54,823 nucleotides of DNA from CAZFLY01 sp964519995 (GCA_964519995.1 CAZFLY010000010.1:1-54823); one strand, 5' to 3'; counted from the stretch's first letter, positions 1-9,325 are shown. The notes: a model not told the origin generated them from the sequence alone. A program made the numbers and translations.

Positions 1-199
1 TCTGTGCCATAATTACGTTCCGTTGCTCCAGGTTATTCGGATAGGCTCTAAATGTGCTGTCATAAGCAACGAGGCTTTCTCGCGAGTCTGTCGCCAGCAA
101 TTGAAGTTGTTGGATGTGAAAAAACCTCTTTATCATCTCTGATAAAAGATAACGCCGGACAAGCAGTTGCCAAACCGCCACTTGACAAAAGCGCTTCAT
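1..199 (-). CDS. Possible partial gene running off the left edge
   Basis: Reading leftwards from an ATG at 199 the frame stays open for 66 codons to the window edge, beginning MKRFCQVAVWQLL and ending NNLEQRNVIMAQ at the border. An in-frame TAG lies just upstream of the ATG. The 3' end is missing and I do not recognise the product. It would be divergent from the gene at 258, leaving under 60 bp between them. No clear ribosome binding site is visible. The opposite strand has a shorter open frame (2-142) without a start, which could instead be the tail of an upstream gene. Real coding here is uncertain. Confidence 0.3.
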   Translation of the reverse strand, partial: MKRFCQVAVWQLLVRRYLLSEMIKRFFHIQQLQLLATDSRESLVAYDSTFRAYPNNLEQRNVIMAQ

Positions 200-257
200 A
201 AAGTTAAGCTATATATTACTTGGAGGTAATTTTGTAATTTTATAGGACAGTGATGAA

Positions 258-1379
258 ATGAAGGTAAAAATGGCAGTATTTTCCTCTCTGGGCATATTTC
301 TTGCTCTTACAACGATCCTGCACTCTCAGATTGCTGTCGATACCCAGAAAATTGACGCTTTGCTTAATAAAAACGTACTTAACAGCCAGGATTTTCAAAT
401 TATCGATGAGTTCCTTTCAGAAGCCATAAGGCGGCTGGTAATGACCAGAGACTTCACTTCCGTGGCAAAGGCGCGAACGATAATTCTAAGCAGACAAAGC
501 ACACAGGCACAGTACGCTCAACAGTTTTCGGAGTCGGCCTATAAGCATATTTCTTCAGCCTTTCTCCAAGCTGAAGAGCTTCCTGAGCCGCACAGGTTCA
601 AAGTTATTCTGAATTTGTTAATTCTGATAGACGGCCTAAACGATCCCCATCTTGTAGATCTGGCCATTGACAAAGTCAAGCATGAGAACAAAGCTATTCG
701 CTATTGGGCGGTTCAATGCCTTACTAATCCTAAGCTCACGGACAAGCTGAATCCCATGGGAACAGACAGATCACCACTGCTAAAACAAATCGTTACACAA
801 CTTAAGGAAATTGTTGATAGCAGCAGTCCTGAGGTCGTGACTTTAATCGCCAAATTTGCCGGAAGGATAAAAATCCCGGAAGGAGAGGATTTACTGCTGC
901 AGATTGCAGATACGCGAATAGAAAAATATGCCGACTGGACGGTGGAGTATGAGCTACTGGACAGCATGATTCTGAAGTTACTCTGCAGTAAAATAAATCC
1001 GGACAGTCCGAGCAATACTGAGTTTGCTCGACGTTTCGCCCAATTGTATTCTTATGCATTACAAAGATATATTAATGGGCAGGCTTTCTTGAGCGATGTC
1101 AACAAACAGCAGTTAGCTTCGGTATTGGTCGAAACCGAAGACAAATGTATTGCAAAACTGCAGGCAAGGCCACAAACTACAATAAAAAGAGCCATTGAGC
1201 GAGACGATTACGCGGCACTCCAAAAGGAGCATGACAGATTATTAGGCAGCGAAATGGGCCCCGGAGAATTGGCATTGAAGTTGAAATTCAGCTACGGCTC
1301 AAGTGAGAGTGATGGTGAGCGCAACCGGCCACTTGTCCTGCCGCAGCCGCCGCAGGCGAAAGTCAGAATATCCGAATAG
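258..1379 (+). CDS. Secreted protein with helical (HEAT-like) repeats, unknown function
   Basis: The 373-residue product starts with a signal peptide (MKVKMAVFSSLGIFLALTTI, cleavage probably near residue 24). The rest is predominantly helical, with a stretch around residues 120-200 that reads like HEAT-type repeats (for example HENKAIRYWAVQCL). No enzymatic motif is visible. It precedes the peptide ABC transporter genes by 55 bp on the same strand and may be cotranscribed with them. A role as an envelope scaffold or adaptor is only a guess. A weak AGGA lies about 10 bases before the ATG; the stronger GGAGGT at 222-227 is too far upstream to serve it. Confidence 0.75.
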   Translation: MKVKMAVFSSLGIFLALTTILHSQIAVDTQKIDALLNKNVLNSQDFQIIDEFLSEAIRRLVMTRDFTSVAKARTIILSRQSTQAQYAQQFSESAYKHISSAFLQAEELPEPHRFKVILNLLILIDGLNDPHLVDLAIDKVKHENKAIRYWAVQCLTNPKLTDKLNPMGTDRSPLLKQIVTQLKEIVDSSSPEVVTLIAKFAGRIKIPEGEDLLLQIADTRIEKYADWTVEYELLDSMILKLLCSKINPDSPSNTEFARRFAQLYSYALQRYINGQAFLSDVNKQQLASVLVETEDKCIAKLQARPQTTIKRAIERDDYAALQKEHDRLLGSEMGPGELALKLKFSYGSSESDGERNRPLVLPQPPQAKVRISE

Positions 1380-1434
1380 TCACTAACTCTGCATTGGCTT
1401 GCGACCTTAACAGAAACACGGAGGTTCTTGTCTT

Positions 1435-3171
1435 ATGAACGGTCGCGAAGGAGCGGTAACATCATCAGTGTTCATAATCCTTTCAGCGATTATCCTCCTT
1501 CAGATTCTGGCAATGGTTCAGTCCGACCGAATTTACGATCGATTGAACCTCATCGAAGAGAAACTTGAAAATGCAACCATTCCGCACCAATCTACAGCAA
1601 GCCTGCAAAAGATACCAGAAAAATGCTCCGGCGACGAAGGCGACTGGCTGATATGGGCTTTTCGCGTCGAGCCCAGGACGCTGAACCCAATTTCAGCAGA
1701 GGCTGATATATACACAAGATGGATTACTCTGCCCTACATCTTTGAGCCCCTTCTAAATCATGACCACGATGATATGAAACTCAAGCCGTGGCTGGCAGAA
1801 AAGTACGAGGTCTCCGACGATGGAACAGAAATAACTTTTTACTTAAAAACTTTTATACACTTTTCGGATAGAGTACCTCTCACCGCCGACGATGTCATCT
1901 TCACATATGAAACCATAATCAACCCGAAAGTGGACACAGCTAATTCGGCCATTGAGTTTGCCGACGTCCAAGAGGTGGTCAGAATTAACGATCACGTGGT
2001 GAAATTCGTTATGGAAAGACCTTATCTAAAATCTCTTAAGAACCTCCCTTTTACGTGGAGCATTGGCATACTACCGAGACATATTTATGAGTTTAGCGAT
2101 CCCAATCAGTTTAATAAACACGTATCCAACCCCGTGGGCAGCGGACCATACGTCTTAGAAAAGTGGGACATAGGCAAGATGGTAGTACTGCGTCGTAATG
2201 AGAATTACTGGGGCAGCATACCAAAACTAAGAAAAATCGTTTATAGGTTTATTTCCAATCCCCTCGCATGTGTGCAGGCACTTCGATCACGGCAGGTAGA
2301 CATGATTATCCCGGAACCGGAACAATTTGCCGAGCTTGTAAACGACGAACAATTCTGCAACCAGTTTCAATGTCTCAAGTATTGGACTCCCTGGACACCT
2401 TATTACTACATCGGCTGGAATCAAGAAAGCAAGTTTTTTTCTGACAAGCGGGTTCGTCTGGCAATGACACATATTATCGATCGCAAGAAAATAATCGCTC
2501 ATCTTCTTGATGGTTATGGCCAAGAGATCACCGGACCATTTTACGTTTTCGAGCTTAAAAATGATCCCAACATCGAACCCTGGCCTTACAATCCATCAAA
2601 GGCCAAGCAGTTGTTGGCTGAAGCCGGTTGGCAGGATACAGATAAAGATGGCGTACGAGACAAAGATGGGATTGCTTTGAGCTTTAGGTTGATGTACTCG
2701 CGCTCGTATGCCTTATATGAAAGATTAGCCAGACTCTTAAAAGACGAGGCATCAAAAATTGGTATCGATATAGTACTCGAGCCTTGCGAATGGTCGATTC
2801 TGCAGACCAGGCTAAATAGCAGAGTATTTGATGCCTATATTGCAGGTTGGGGTGGAGACACACTTGAAGAACCTTACAGGCTTTTTCACTCATCACAAAT
2901 TGGAAAGCGTGGCTTCAACTATGTTGGATTTAGTAACCGGCAGGCCGATGCGATAATTGAACAGGCCCTAAACTCAACCGAAGATGATGAACGCGACAGG
3001 CTTCACCGACGCCTCCACCGGATTCTGCATCAAGAACAACCTTACACTTTTCTATTCACCAGGCCTACCTTTCGCCTCGTCGATCGACGGTTCAACAACG
3101 TAGTAATCCATAAGTTGGGTCTTAATTACTTAGAGTGGTATGTACCAAAGAATGAACAGCGATATCAATAA
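1435..3171 (+). CDS. ABC transporter substrate-binding protein, family 5 (peptide/nickel type)
   Basis: A 578-residue extracytoplasmic solute-binding protein of the DppA/OppA family. The N-terminus is an uncleaved-looking membrane anchor (VFIILSAIILLQILAMVQS, about residues 11-30) followed by a short coiled-coil (DRIYDRLNLIEEKLE) instead of a lipobox. The binding domain runs from about residue 75 to 560, with family-typical segments such as KPWLAEKYEVSDDG, VGSGPYVLEKW and LLAEAGWQDTDKDGV. It would capture oligopeptides or similar ligands and deliver them to the permeases encoded just downstream. The ligand cannot be read from the sequence. The anchor-plus-coil is repeated almost alone in the next gene. 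Confidence 0.93.
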   Translation: MNGREGAVTSSVFIILSAIILLQILAMVQSDRIYDRLNLIEEKLENATIPHQSTASLQKIPEKCSGDEGDWLIWAFRVEPRTLNPISAEADIYTRWITLPYIFEPLLNHDHDDMKLKPWLAEKYEVSDDGTEITFYLKTFIHFSDRVPLTADDVIFTYETIINPKVDTANSAIEFADVQEVVRINDHVVKFVMERPYLKSLKNLPFTWSIGILPRHIYEFSDPNQFNKHVSNPVGSGPYVLEKWDIGKMVVLRRNENYWGSIPKLRKIVYRFISNPLACVQALRSRQVDMIIPEPEQFAELVNDEQFCNQFQCLKYWTPWTPYYYIGWNQESKFFSDKRVRLAMTHIIDRKKIIAHLLDGYGQEITGPFYVFELKNDPNIEPWPYNPSKAKQLLAEAGWQDTDKDGVRDKDGIALSFRLMYSRSYALYERLARLLKDEASKIGIDIVLEPCEWSILQTRLNSRVFDAYIAGWGGDTLEEPYRLFHSSQIGKRGFNYVGFSNRQADAIIEQALNSTEDDERDRLHRRLHRILHQEQPYTFLFTRPTFRLVDRRFNNVVIHKLGLNYLEWYVPKNEQRYQ

Positions 3172-3199
3172 AAGTCACGTATTGTCAGGAGCTATTCAT

Positions 3200-3388
3200 A
3201 TGACCAGTCATTCAGGATTAGCAACATTTCTACTTCTCTTGCTACTTATGGTAGTTGCATGCCTGCAGACACTGTCAATGGTTCAATCCGCACGGATGGA
3301 CAAACGACTTGATCATCTGATTCGTAAGTTAGAAACATCAAAACCTGCAAGCTTAGCCGTCGCCGAGCCGGCTACAATTAAGCACTGA
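3200..3388 (+). CDS. Orphan membrane-anchor protein resembling the N-terminus of the binding protein
   Basis: A 62-residue protein made of one hydrophobic segment (ATFLLLLLLMVVACLQTLSM) and a short coiled-coil (ARMDKRLDHLIRKLE). The ATG at 3200 is preferred over the longer in-frame start at 3140 because CAGGAG precedes it by about 8 bases and the longer version overlaps the previous gene. Its layout copies the first 45 residues of the binding protein upstream (LQ-L-MVQS-R---RL---I-KLE). It sits between the binding protein and the first permease, so it probably belongs to the transporter, perhaps pairing with the coiled-coil of the anchored binding protein. Function unknown. Confidence 0.7.
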   Translation: MTSHSGLATFLLLLLLMVVACLQTLSMVQSARMDKRLDHLIRKLETSKPASLAVAEPATIKH

Positions 3389-3399
3389 AAAGTCACTGA

Positions 3400-4398
3400 A
3401 TGGCAAGTTACATTGTCAAACGTCTATTGATGATTGTCCCGACACTGTTGGGCATAACGGTGATTGTATTTGCGATTAGTCGCATTGCCCCAGGTGACCC
3501 TGTAAGTTCACACATAAGCAGTCGTGGAGAATTTGATGTTAAGAAAACGATAGATGTTCGTAAGGAACGGTTGAAGCTATACGGTTTGGATAAACCAATT
3601 CACATTCAATATGTAAATTGGCTATGGCGCGTGACTCGTCTTGATTTTGGGCAATCAGTTAAACACAATCGGCCTGTCATTAAACTAATAGCAGACCGAC
3701 TACCAATCACCTTGACACTGAATCTGATCGCGTTGGTATTCATATACGCGATATCGTTGCCGACCGGTGTACTCGCAGCAGTAAAACACGGACGGTTTTT
3801 CGACCGAGCCATCTCAGTCTTTTTTCTTGTGTTGTGGTCGCTGCCGATTATGTGGGTCGGCCAAATGTTGATCGGATATTTTGCTGGGCCAGCTTTCAAG
3901 AGCTGGTTTCCGCCAGCGGGAATTTCAAGCATTTATGCCGACCGATTGTCCTTCTTTCAATGGCTGTTTGATAGATTATGGCATCTGGCCTTACCGGTCG
4001 TCTGCTTGACCTACACGGGATTTGCTTATTTGAGCAAACAAGTCCGAGCGGAGATGCTGGAAAATCTGAGCATGGACTACGTCAGAACCGCCAGAGCTAA
4101 AGGTCTGCCGGAGTCGGCTGTCATATTCCGGCACGTTTTTCGCAACAGTTTAGTACCGGTGATAACAATCACAGCAAGTCTGTTTCCTGCTGTTTTTGCC
4201 GGTTCGGTAATAGTCGAGAAAATATTCAGTATTCCGGGCATGGGCTTGTTGATGTTCGAGGCAGTTGCCAACCGTGACTACAACGTAGTGATGGCATTGG
4301 CCACCATAGCCGGGATTTTGAATATGATCGCCCTTTTGCTGGCAGATATTGCTTATGCACTCGCTGATCCGAGAGTAACCTTTGAGGGTAACACCTAA
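3400..4398 (+). CDS. Peptide-type ABC transporter permease (DppB-like)
   Basis: A 332-residue inner-membrane permease of the DppB/OppB family. It opens with YIVKRLLMIVPTLLGITVIVF, the hallmark first transmembrane segment, and has about six membrane spans. The cytoplasmic coupling (EAA) loop is well preserved near residue 230 (MDYVRTARAKGLPESAVIFR), followed by RNSLVPVIT. With the DppC-like protein it forms the channel through which substrate enters. The gene begins 11 bp after the small anchor gene and ends 5 bp before the next permease, so an operon is clear. Confidence 0.93.
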   Translation: MASYIVKRLLMIVPTLLGITVIVFAISRIAPGDPVSSHISSRGEFDVKKTIDVRKERLKLYGLDKPIHIQYVNWLWRVTRLDFGQSVKHNRPVIKLIADRLPITLTLNLIALVFIYAISLPTGVLAAVKHGRFFDRAISVFFLVLWSLPIMWVGQMLIGYFAGPAFKSWFPPAGISSIYADRLSFFQWLFDRLWHLALPVVCLTYTGFAYLSKQVRAEMLENLSMDYVRTARAKGLPESAVIFRHVFRNSLVPVITITASLFPAVFAGSVIVEKIFSIPGMGLLMFEAVANRDYNVVMALATIAGILNMIALLLADIAYALADPRVTFEGNT

Positions 4399-4403
4399 AA
4401 ACC

Positions 4404-5606
4404 ATGGGCAAACAGAAAGAAAAAAAGGCCATTTGGGGAACAACACTTGGTGAGTTTGTCCAGCAACAATTCGTCAAAAGACCGATCAATATGGTCTCAT
4501 TGGTATGTATGGCTCTATTGGCCCTGATGGCTGTTATTGCACCGGTTCTTGCCAACAACAAGCCGCTTATGATTCGCATTGAAGGCAAATTGCATTTTCC
4601 TCTTTTCCAAAACTTATCGCCTGCCGATTATTGCATTTTTCTTGCGGCAACCGTTGGATTTCTGCTGTTGCTGTTAATTCGACGCAACCACAGCAATCTC
4701 GAACCATCTGTTCGCGGCGCCGTGCTTTTTCGGCAGTTGTGCTTAAGCTGCACGATAATCTTAATAGGTAGCCCGCTAATATTTATCTTCGTTCCACGAA
4801 GACTCGAAGCTGCGGATTACAAAGCCATGATTGCTGAAAACAAGGCAGACTATGCGGTCTTTGCCCCAATACCCTACGGTTATGATCGGACCGACTTAAT
4901 GTCGCGAAATCTGTCACCGTGTCGAACACACTGGCTGGGAACCGACGATGTGGGCGCAGATGTGCTGTGCAGGCTGATTCACGGCAGCAGAACATCGCTT
5001 TCAGTAGGACTTGTAGCGGCAGGAATATCAACCCTGATCGGTATCGCACTTGGATCCATTTTCGGCTACTTTGGGGGCAAGGTGGATTTTATTGGTATGC
5101 GAATTGTCGAGATGGTAATGGCCATTCCAACATTCTTTCTTATTATTACGTTCGTGGCCTTTTTCCCACGAAGTTTATTGAGCATTATCGTAATCATTGG
5201 TATCACCACGTGGACAGGAACTGCACGTCTTGTTCGGGCAGAATTCCTTAAATTAAGGAAGCAGGATTTCATTCAGGCGGCAGTGTCACTTGCTTTGCCT
5301 TTACGCAGCACCATCTTTAAGCATATGCTGCCCAACTGCATCGGCCCGATTCTGGTTAACGCTGCATTCGGCTTTGCCGGTGCCATCTTTGCTGAAGCGG
5401 CACTTAGCTTTCTGGGTTTTGGCGTCGCACCGCCGACACCAAGCTGGGGGCAGATGCTCAGTAGCGGTGTCACTACGACGGGTAGATTTCTTTGGTGGCT
5501 GACATTGTTTCCGGGTTTGGCCATATTCTTGACTGTGATGCTATGCAATCTAATAGGCGAGGGCCTACGGGACGCATTCGACCCTCGATTGAAGAATGCG
5601 ATATGA
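4404..5606 (+). CDS. Peptide-type ABC transporter permease (DppC-like), extended N-terminus
   Basis: A 400-residue permease, about 100 residues longer than a typical DppC because two extra hydrophobic segments (around residues 75-90 and 110-130) follow the first span. This longer form is seen in some DppC/YejE-like proteins. The transport core starts near HWLGTDDVGADVLCRLIHGS. The EAA loop (KQDFIQAAVSLALPLRSTI) keeps AA but has Ala where the family usually has Gly. It pairs with the DppB-like protein. Its stop codon overlaps the next gene's start (ATGA), indicating translational coupling to the ATPase. Confidence 0.92.
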   Translation: MGKQKEKKAIWGTTLGEFVQQQFVKRPINMVSLVCMALLALMAVIAPVLANNKPLMIRIEGKLHFPLFQNLSPADYCIFLAATVGFLLLLLIRRNHSNLEPSVRGAVLFRQLCLSCTIILIGSPLIFIFVPRRLEAADYKAMIAENKADYAVFAPIPYGYDRTDLMSRNLSPCRTHWLGTDDVGADVLCRLIHGSRTSLSVGLVAAGISTLIGIALGSIFGYFGGKVDFIGMRIVEMVMAIPTFFLIITFVAFFPRSLLSIIVIIGITTWTGTARLVRAEFLKLRKQDFIQAAVSLALPLRSTIFKHMLPNCIGPILVNAAFGFAGAIFAEAALSFLGFGVAPPTPSWGQMLSSGVTTTGRFLWWLTLFPGLAIFLTVMLCNLIGEGLRDAFDPRLKNAI

Positions 5607-6592
5607 GTGAAAACAATAGTCTACTATCAGTAAGAAATTTGAGCGTCAGTTTTTTCGCGGAAGAAGGTGTCGTGCGAGCGGCCCACAAGGTGAGTTTTTC
5701 GATAAAGACCAGCCAGACGTTTGGCCTTGTCGGCGAAAGCGGCTGCGGCAAGAGCAGCGTTGCACTTTCAATTATGCGACTGATTCCAGCCAACCAGGGC
5801 CAGATCGTAGGAGGAGAAATTGCCTTCGATGGTCAGAACCTCCTTGAATTGAGTGAAAAACAAATGCGTCGGATCAGAGGCAATAAAATTGCCATAGTTT
5901 TTCAGGAGCCAACGGCTAGTCTCAATCCGGTTTATACTGTGGGTGACCAGATTGCAGAGGCGATTATGCTCCATAAAAACAAGGATAAAACCCAGGCATG
6001 GAAAGCCGCGGTCGAAATGCTGCGTAAAGTAGGTATTAAAGAACCTCAACAGCGTATTAGCCAATACCCGCATCAAATGTCTGGAGGGATGCAGCAGCGA
6101 GCAATAATAGCCATAGCAACAAGCTGCGAGCCGGCGCTTCTGATCGCTGATGAGCCAACAACCGCTTTGGATATGATAGTTCAAACCCAGATACTGAACC
6201 TGCTCGATGAGCTCCAAAAGCAAACCGGAATGAGTATTTTGCTAATAACACACGACCTGGGCATCGCGGCTGAACGTGCTGATGAAGTAGCCGTCATGTA
6301 CGCATCGCGGATTGTCGAAAAGGCTGACCCACGACTGCTCTTCTCAAAACCATTGCATCCTTATACTGAAGGGCTGCTGAAAGCTCTGCCCCGACTCGGG
6401 CAGTCAACTAAGCGTCTGGAGACAATTCCAGGAACAGTTGCAGAACCCATGTACCTTCCGTCAGGCTGCAAATTTCATCCCCGCTGCCGAACAGGTTGTC
6501 ATGATAAGCATTGCCAGACTTTTGAGCCGGAGCTAAAAGAAGTCGAGCCTGCCCGTTGGGTTGCCTGTTGGCATGCCCCAGGGTACCAATAG
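5603..6592 (+). CDS. Peptide-type ABC transporter ATP-binding protein (DppD-like)
   Basis: A 329-residue cytoplasmic ATPase. The ATG at 5603 overlaps the permease stop codon, and the mature start MSENNSLLSVRNLSVSF fits the family. Walker A is GESGCGKSS (about residues 43-51), the signature is MSGGMQQR, and Walker B is LLIADEPTTALD followed by the switch histidine in LLITHDLG. The C-terminus carries the oligopeptide-transporter extension with clustered cysteines (GCKFHPRCRTGCHDKHC) typical of DppD/OppD. It works as a heterodimer with the DppF-like ATPase downstream. Confidence 0.93.
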   Translation: MSENNSLLSVRNLSVSFFAEEGVVRAAHKVSFSIKTSQTFGLVGESGCGKSSVALSIMRLIPANQGQIVGGEIAFDGQNLLELSEKQMRRIRGNKIAIVFQEPTASLNPVYTVGDQIAEAIMLHKNKDKTQAWKAAVEMLRKVGIKEPQQRISQYPHQMSGGMQQRAIIAIATSCEPALLIADEPTTALDMIVQTQILNLLDELQKQTGMSILLITHDLGIAAERADEVAVMYASRIVEKADPRLLFSKPLHPYTEGLLKALPRLGQSTKRLETIPGTVAEPMYLPSGCKFHPRCRTGCHDKHCQTFEPELKEVEPARWVACWHAPGYQ

Positions 6593-6655
6593 CGAATTGT
6601 GAAATGCACATATCGGATCACGTATGGGAAAAAAGACCCAGGAAAAATTTGAGTA

Positions 6656-7642
6656 ATGGTATCTTGTAAAGATAAATATCTTCTAAAAGTCGAAGAGTTA
6701 AGGGTGTATTTTCCCGCCAACAAAGGGGTGTTTCGTCGGACGGCTGATTATATCCGGGCGGCTGATGGCGTGACCTTTGGCATTGAGAGAGGTCAGACTT
6801 TCGGGCTGGTCGGTGCGAGCGGCTGTGGTAAGACAACTATTGCCAAGAGCATACTTAGGCTGCTGCCGGCAACCTCAGGACGTATAACATTTGAGCAGGT
6901 GGATGTTCTGCAGGCCAACATGGCGAAAATTCGTCAACTTCGCAAGCAGATAAGTCTGATCTTTCAGAATCCCCACAGCTCATTAAATCCGAGGATAACT
7001 GTCGGAAATACAATTAGTGAGCCATTGAAAGTTCACAAAAACGTAACCGGCAGCGAGCTGACAGAGCGAGTGGCAGAATTACTTTCAAAGGTTGGAATTT
7101 CGCAGGACTATATAAACCGTTACCCGCATGAGCTTTCTGGCGGACAGCGTCAAAGAATTGCAATAGCCAGAGTACTTGCGTTACAGCCAAAATTCATCGT
7201 GTGCGATGAACCAACCAGCGCTGTTGACGTCTCCGTACAATCGCAAATTTTAAACTTGTTGAAAGACCTCCAAGAAACGTTTGGCCTGACGTATCTATTC
7301 ATCTCACATGATTTGACCGTGGTCGAGTTTTTTTGTGATATCGTAGCGGTTATGTATATGGGAAGGATAGTCGAGCAGGCCCCAGCTCAACAGCTTCATC
7401 GAGAGCCCCTTCATCCACACACCCGCAGCCTCATTTCAGCAATTCCAAAGCTTAAGCAAGGGCATAGACTATCGCAAATCGCAAGTGCTGGAAGCGAACT
7501 TCCCAGCACACCGAATTGGCTCACTGGCTGTCCGTTTCACCATAACTGTTCTTTAGCCGACAACCGCTGCCTGAACAAGACGCCGCAGCTAATGGAAAGC
7601 AACAACCAGAAAGGTCATTTTGTCGCCTGTTGGAAATGCTGA
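6656..7642 (+). CDS. Peptide-type ABC transporter ATP-binding protein (DppF-like)
   Basis: A 328-residue ATPase partner of the preceding protein. Walker A is GASGCGKTT, the signature LSGGQRQR, Walker B FIVCDEPTSAVD and the switch LFISHDL. The C-terminal oligo_HPY-type extension contains GCPFHHNCSLADNRC. An AGGAAA precedes the ATG by about 9 bases. It closes the importer gene set (binding protein, anchor, two permeases, two ATPases), which is therefore complete in this window. Confidence 0.93.
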   Translation: MVSCKDKYLLKVEELRVYFPANKGVFRRTADYIRAADGVTFGIERGQTFGLVGASGCGKTTIAKSILRLLPATSGRITFEQVDVLQANMAKIRQLRKQISLIFQNPHSSLNPRITVGNTISEPLKVHKNVTGSELTERVAELLSKVGISQDYINRYPHELSGGQRQRIAIARVLALQPKFIVCDEPTSAVDVSVQSQILNLLKDLQETFGLTYLFISHDLTVVEFFCDIVAVMYMGRIVEQAPAQQLHREPLHPHTRSLISAIPKLKQGHRLSQIASAGSELPSTPNWLTGCPFHHNCSLADNRCLNKTPQLMESNNQKGHFVACWKC

Positions 7643-7762
7643 AGAATTAATTATTGATAAATCCGTCGAAATGAACAAAAATTCATGGATATCGGTAAGA
7701 ATTACACCGAGGCAGCTAACTTTTTAGCTGCCATAATTGCTGTTTGGAGACCTACAACAGGT

Positions 7763-8134
7763 ATGGAAGAAACGATTGACACAGAGATAGTTAAAAAAGA
7801 TAACATCCTAATAGTAACGTTCAAAGCCACATCAATGAGCAATGTTAAGGCTATATCTGCTGCTTCGGATAGAATAAAGGAGCTCGTAGAAAAGGAGCAT
7901 CCCAAAAAGCTCATATTTGACTTTGGTCAAGTAAAGTTCTTCTCATCACAGGTCCTCGGTCTGCTCTTAGAAATCAGGGCAAAGACTAAAGCATACAATG
8001 GCGATGTTCTAATCAGCGAGATAAACCCACAGTTGCACAGAGTTTTCAGAATCACCAATCTTGACAAGATTTTCAGATTCTTCCCAAACAAAGAAGAGGC
8101 TATGAAGGCCCCTGACGCTGAAGAAACTAACTAA
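7763..8134 (+). CDS. STAS-domain protein (anti-sigma factor antagonist family)
   Basis: A 123-residue single STAS domain similar to SpoIIAA/RsbV. The strand IDTEIVKKDNILIVTF opens the domain, and the loop DFGQVKFFSSQVLGLLLEI holds the serine normally phosphorylated by a partner anti-sigma kinase. I use the ATG at 7763 because the domain begins directly after it; an in-frame ATG at 7685 would add 26 unconserved residues without a ribosome binding site. No kinase or phosphatase partner is encoded nearby, so the signalling pathway is not visible here. Confidence 0.85.
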   Translation: MEETIDTEIVKKDNILIVTFKATSMSNVKAISAASDRIKELVEKEHPKKLIFDFGQVKFFSSQVLGLLLEIRAKTKAYNGDVLISEINPQLHRVFRITNLDKIFRFFPNKEEAMKAPDAEETN

Positions 8135-8386
8135 ATTAGTAAGAACGTAGACTATATAGAGCAATTCTACTCGATGAGTCTGCATGAGATTATCCATAAA
8201 ACTTAACAGGTACTTAGGACTGTGCCACCTTTCGCCCCGAAAGAATCTTTTGTAAATACGCTAACTGAGAAGGCGCAGGACATTCGCTCTTAAGGTCCGG
8301 CATTACAGACCTTGAATCATTAATCTGGGGAGCTTCAAGAACTTGGCGGGATTTTCCACAATTAGCATGAATTAGACGGAAATGTT

Positions 8387-8395
8387 TGATATAAT
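8387..8395 (+). promoter_or_regulatory. Extended -10 promoter for the ACT-domain gene
   Basis: TGATATAAT is a perfect extended -10 element (TG-n-TATAAT). It lies 38 bases before the ATG at 8434, giving a leader of about 30 bases. No good -35 hexamer sits at the expected distance, as is common for extended -10 promoters. The rest of 8135-8433 shows no gene. Confidence 0.55.
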
Positions 8396-8433
8396 CCGCG
8401 TGAACGTAACAGAGTTGTTTGAAGGGCAGAAAG

Positions 8434-8886
8434 ATGTACATCGCACCACAATTCTCGATTTTTATGGTGAATAAGCCCGGCGTGCTGGCTCAAGTGCTCG
8501 GTGAGTTTGCGCGAGCCAAAATTAATGTAATAGCAATGACAATAATGGATTCTGTAGAACATGGCGTTTTGCGGATTGTTTTTGCTGCTCCGGATAGAGC
8601 CAAGGAAGTACTAATAAAACTTAACATGCCCTATAACGAGACAGAGGTTCTATGCATCAATCTGGCCAACAAATCCGGGGCACTTGCAGCGGTTACAGAA
8701 AAGCTGGCCAAGAATCACATAAATGTCTCGTACGCGTACTGTACAGCCGGCGCGAAAGGTGGCCGAACAACCAGCGTCTTGAAAGTCGCTGATGTTAAAA
8801 AGACAATGAAGGTATTGCAGCAAAATCCTACAAGAGCACGCAAATCGCAGCCGGTGATCAGACGCTCGCAATCTTCGAGAAAGTAG
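8434..8886 (+). CDS. Tandem ACT-domain protein
   Basis: A 150-residue protein of two ACT domains: residues about 4-65 (FMVNKPGVLAQVLGEFARAKINVIAM) and 70-130 (NLANKSGALAAVTEKLAKNHINVSY). The Gly-x-Leu turn expected to bind an amino acid is present in both. The C-terminal 20 residues are basic. The ATG at 8434 is chosen over a TTG at 8419 because GAAGGG lies 7 bases upstream. Stand-alone ACT proteins usually sense amino acids and control enzymes or transcription; the target here is unknown. A second tandem ACT gene lies at 38458-38880. Confidence 0.85.
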   Translation: MYIAPQFSIFMVNKPGVLAQVLGEFARAKINVIAMTIMDSVEHGVLRIVFAAPDRAKEVLIKLNMPYNETEVLCINLANKSGALAAVTEKLAKNHINVSYAYCTAGAKGGRTTSVLKVADVKKTMKVLQQNPTRARKSQPVIRRSQSSRK

Positions 8887-8990
8887 TCGAATCAAGAAGT
8901 AGAAAAACACTCAAATCTAAAAATTTTTCTTGACTTCGCAAAGTATGTTGTTAGTTTCATTACTGCTCTTTGGAAAAACAATATCCTAAC

Positions 8991-9227
8991 TACAGGTCTC
9001 AGACTGACAGTCTGGGATAGTCAAATGGGAACGCGGTTAAAATCCGCGACGGTCGCGCCGCTGTAAGCGCCCGTTCCGATTTCAGTCGGAAATCCCCGAG
9101 GCATTTCGCGGGCTGGCTAATGCAGTTCGCAGCCACTGTTCGCTCGTAAGTTCTCATTTTCTAATGAGGGCCCGGCGGATGGGAAGGCGCCTCGAGGTAG
9201 GACGCAAGTCAGAAAACCTGCCTGCAG
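8991..9227 (+). ncRNA. Cobalamin riboswitch (aptamer)
   Basis: The region carries the conserved landmarks of the adenosylcobalamin-type aptamer in order: ACAGGT (P1 left) at about 8992, GGGAACGCGGTTAAAATCCG with GACGGTCGCGCCGCTGTAA near 9027-9065, AGCCACTG at about 9131, GGGAAGGCGC at 9181, and the B12-box region GACGCAAGTCAG followed by ACCTGCCTG at about 9201-9223. The P1 ends ACAGGT and ACCTG pair. An intrinsic terminator follows at 9326, so control is probably by transcription attenuation: B12 binding stops expression of the surface-protein operon downstream. Confidence 0.95.
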
Positions 9228-9325
9228 TTAGTTCACGCACATATATAGTGTTCTCGCGAGCAGGAACACAATGTGCTGCTCGGACCTATTCTTACAGGCT
9301 TTGTAGCACGGTTTCGATCCGATAG

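Noticed and set aside
182..217. TTGACA and TATATT as a promoter for the gene at 258
   Set aside because: The two hexamers are 24 bases apart, too far for a sigma-70 promoter.
3140..3199. Longer N-terminus for the small anchor protein
   Set aside because: Overlaps the binding-protein gene and lacks a ribosome binding site; the ATG at 3200 has one and starts just before the membrane segment.
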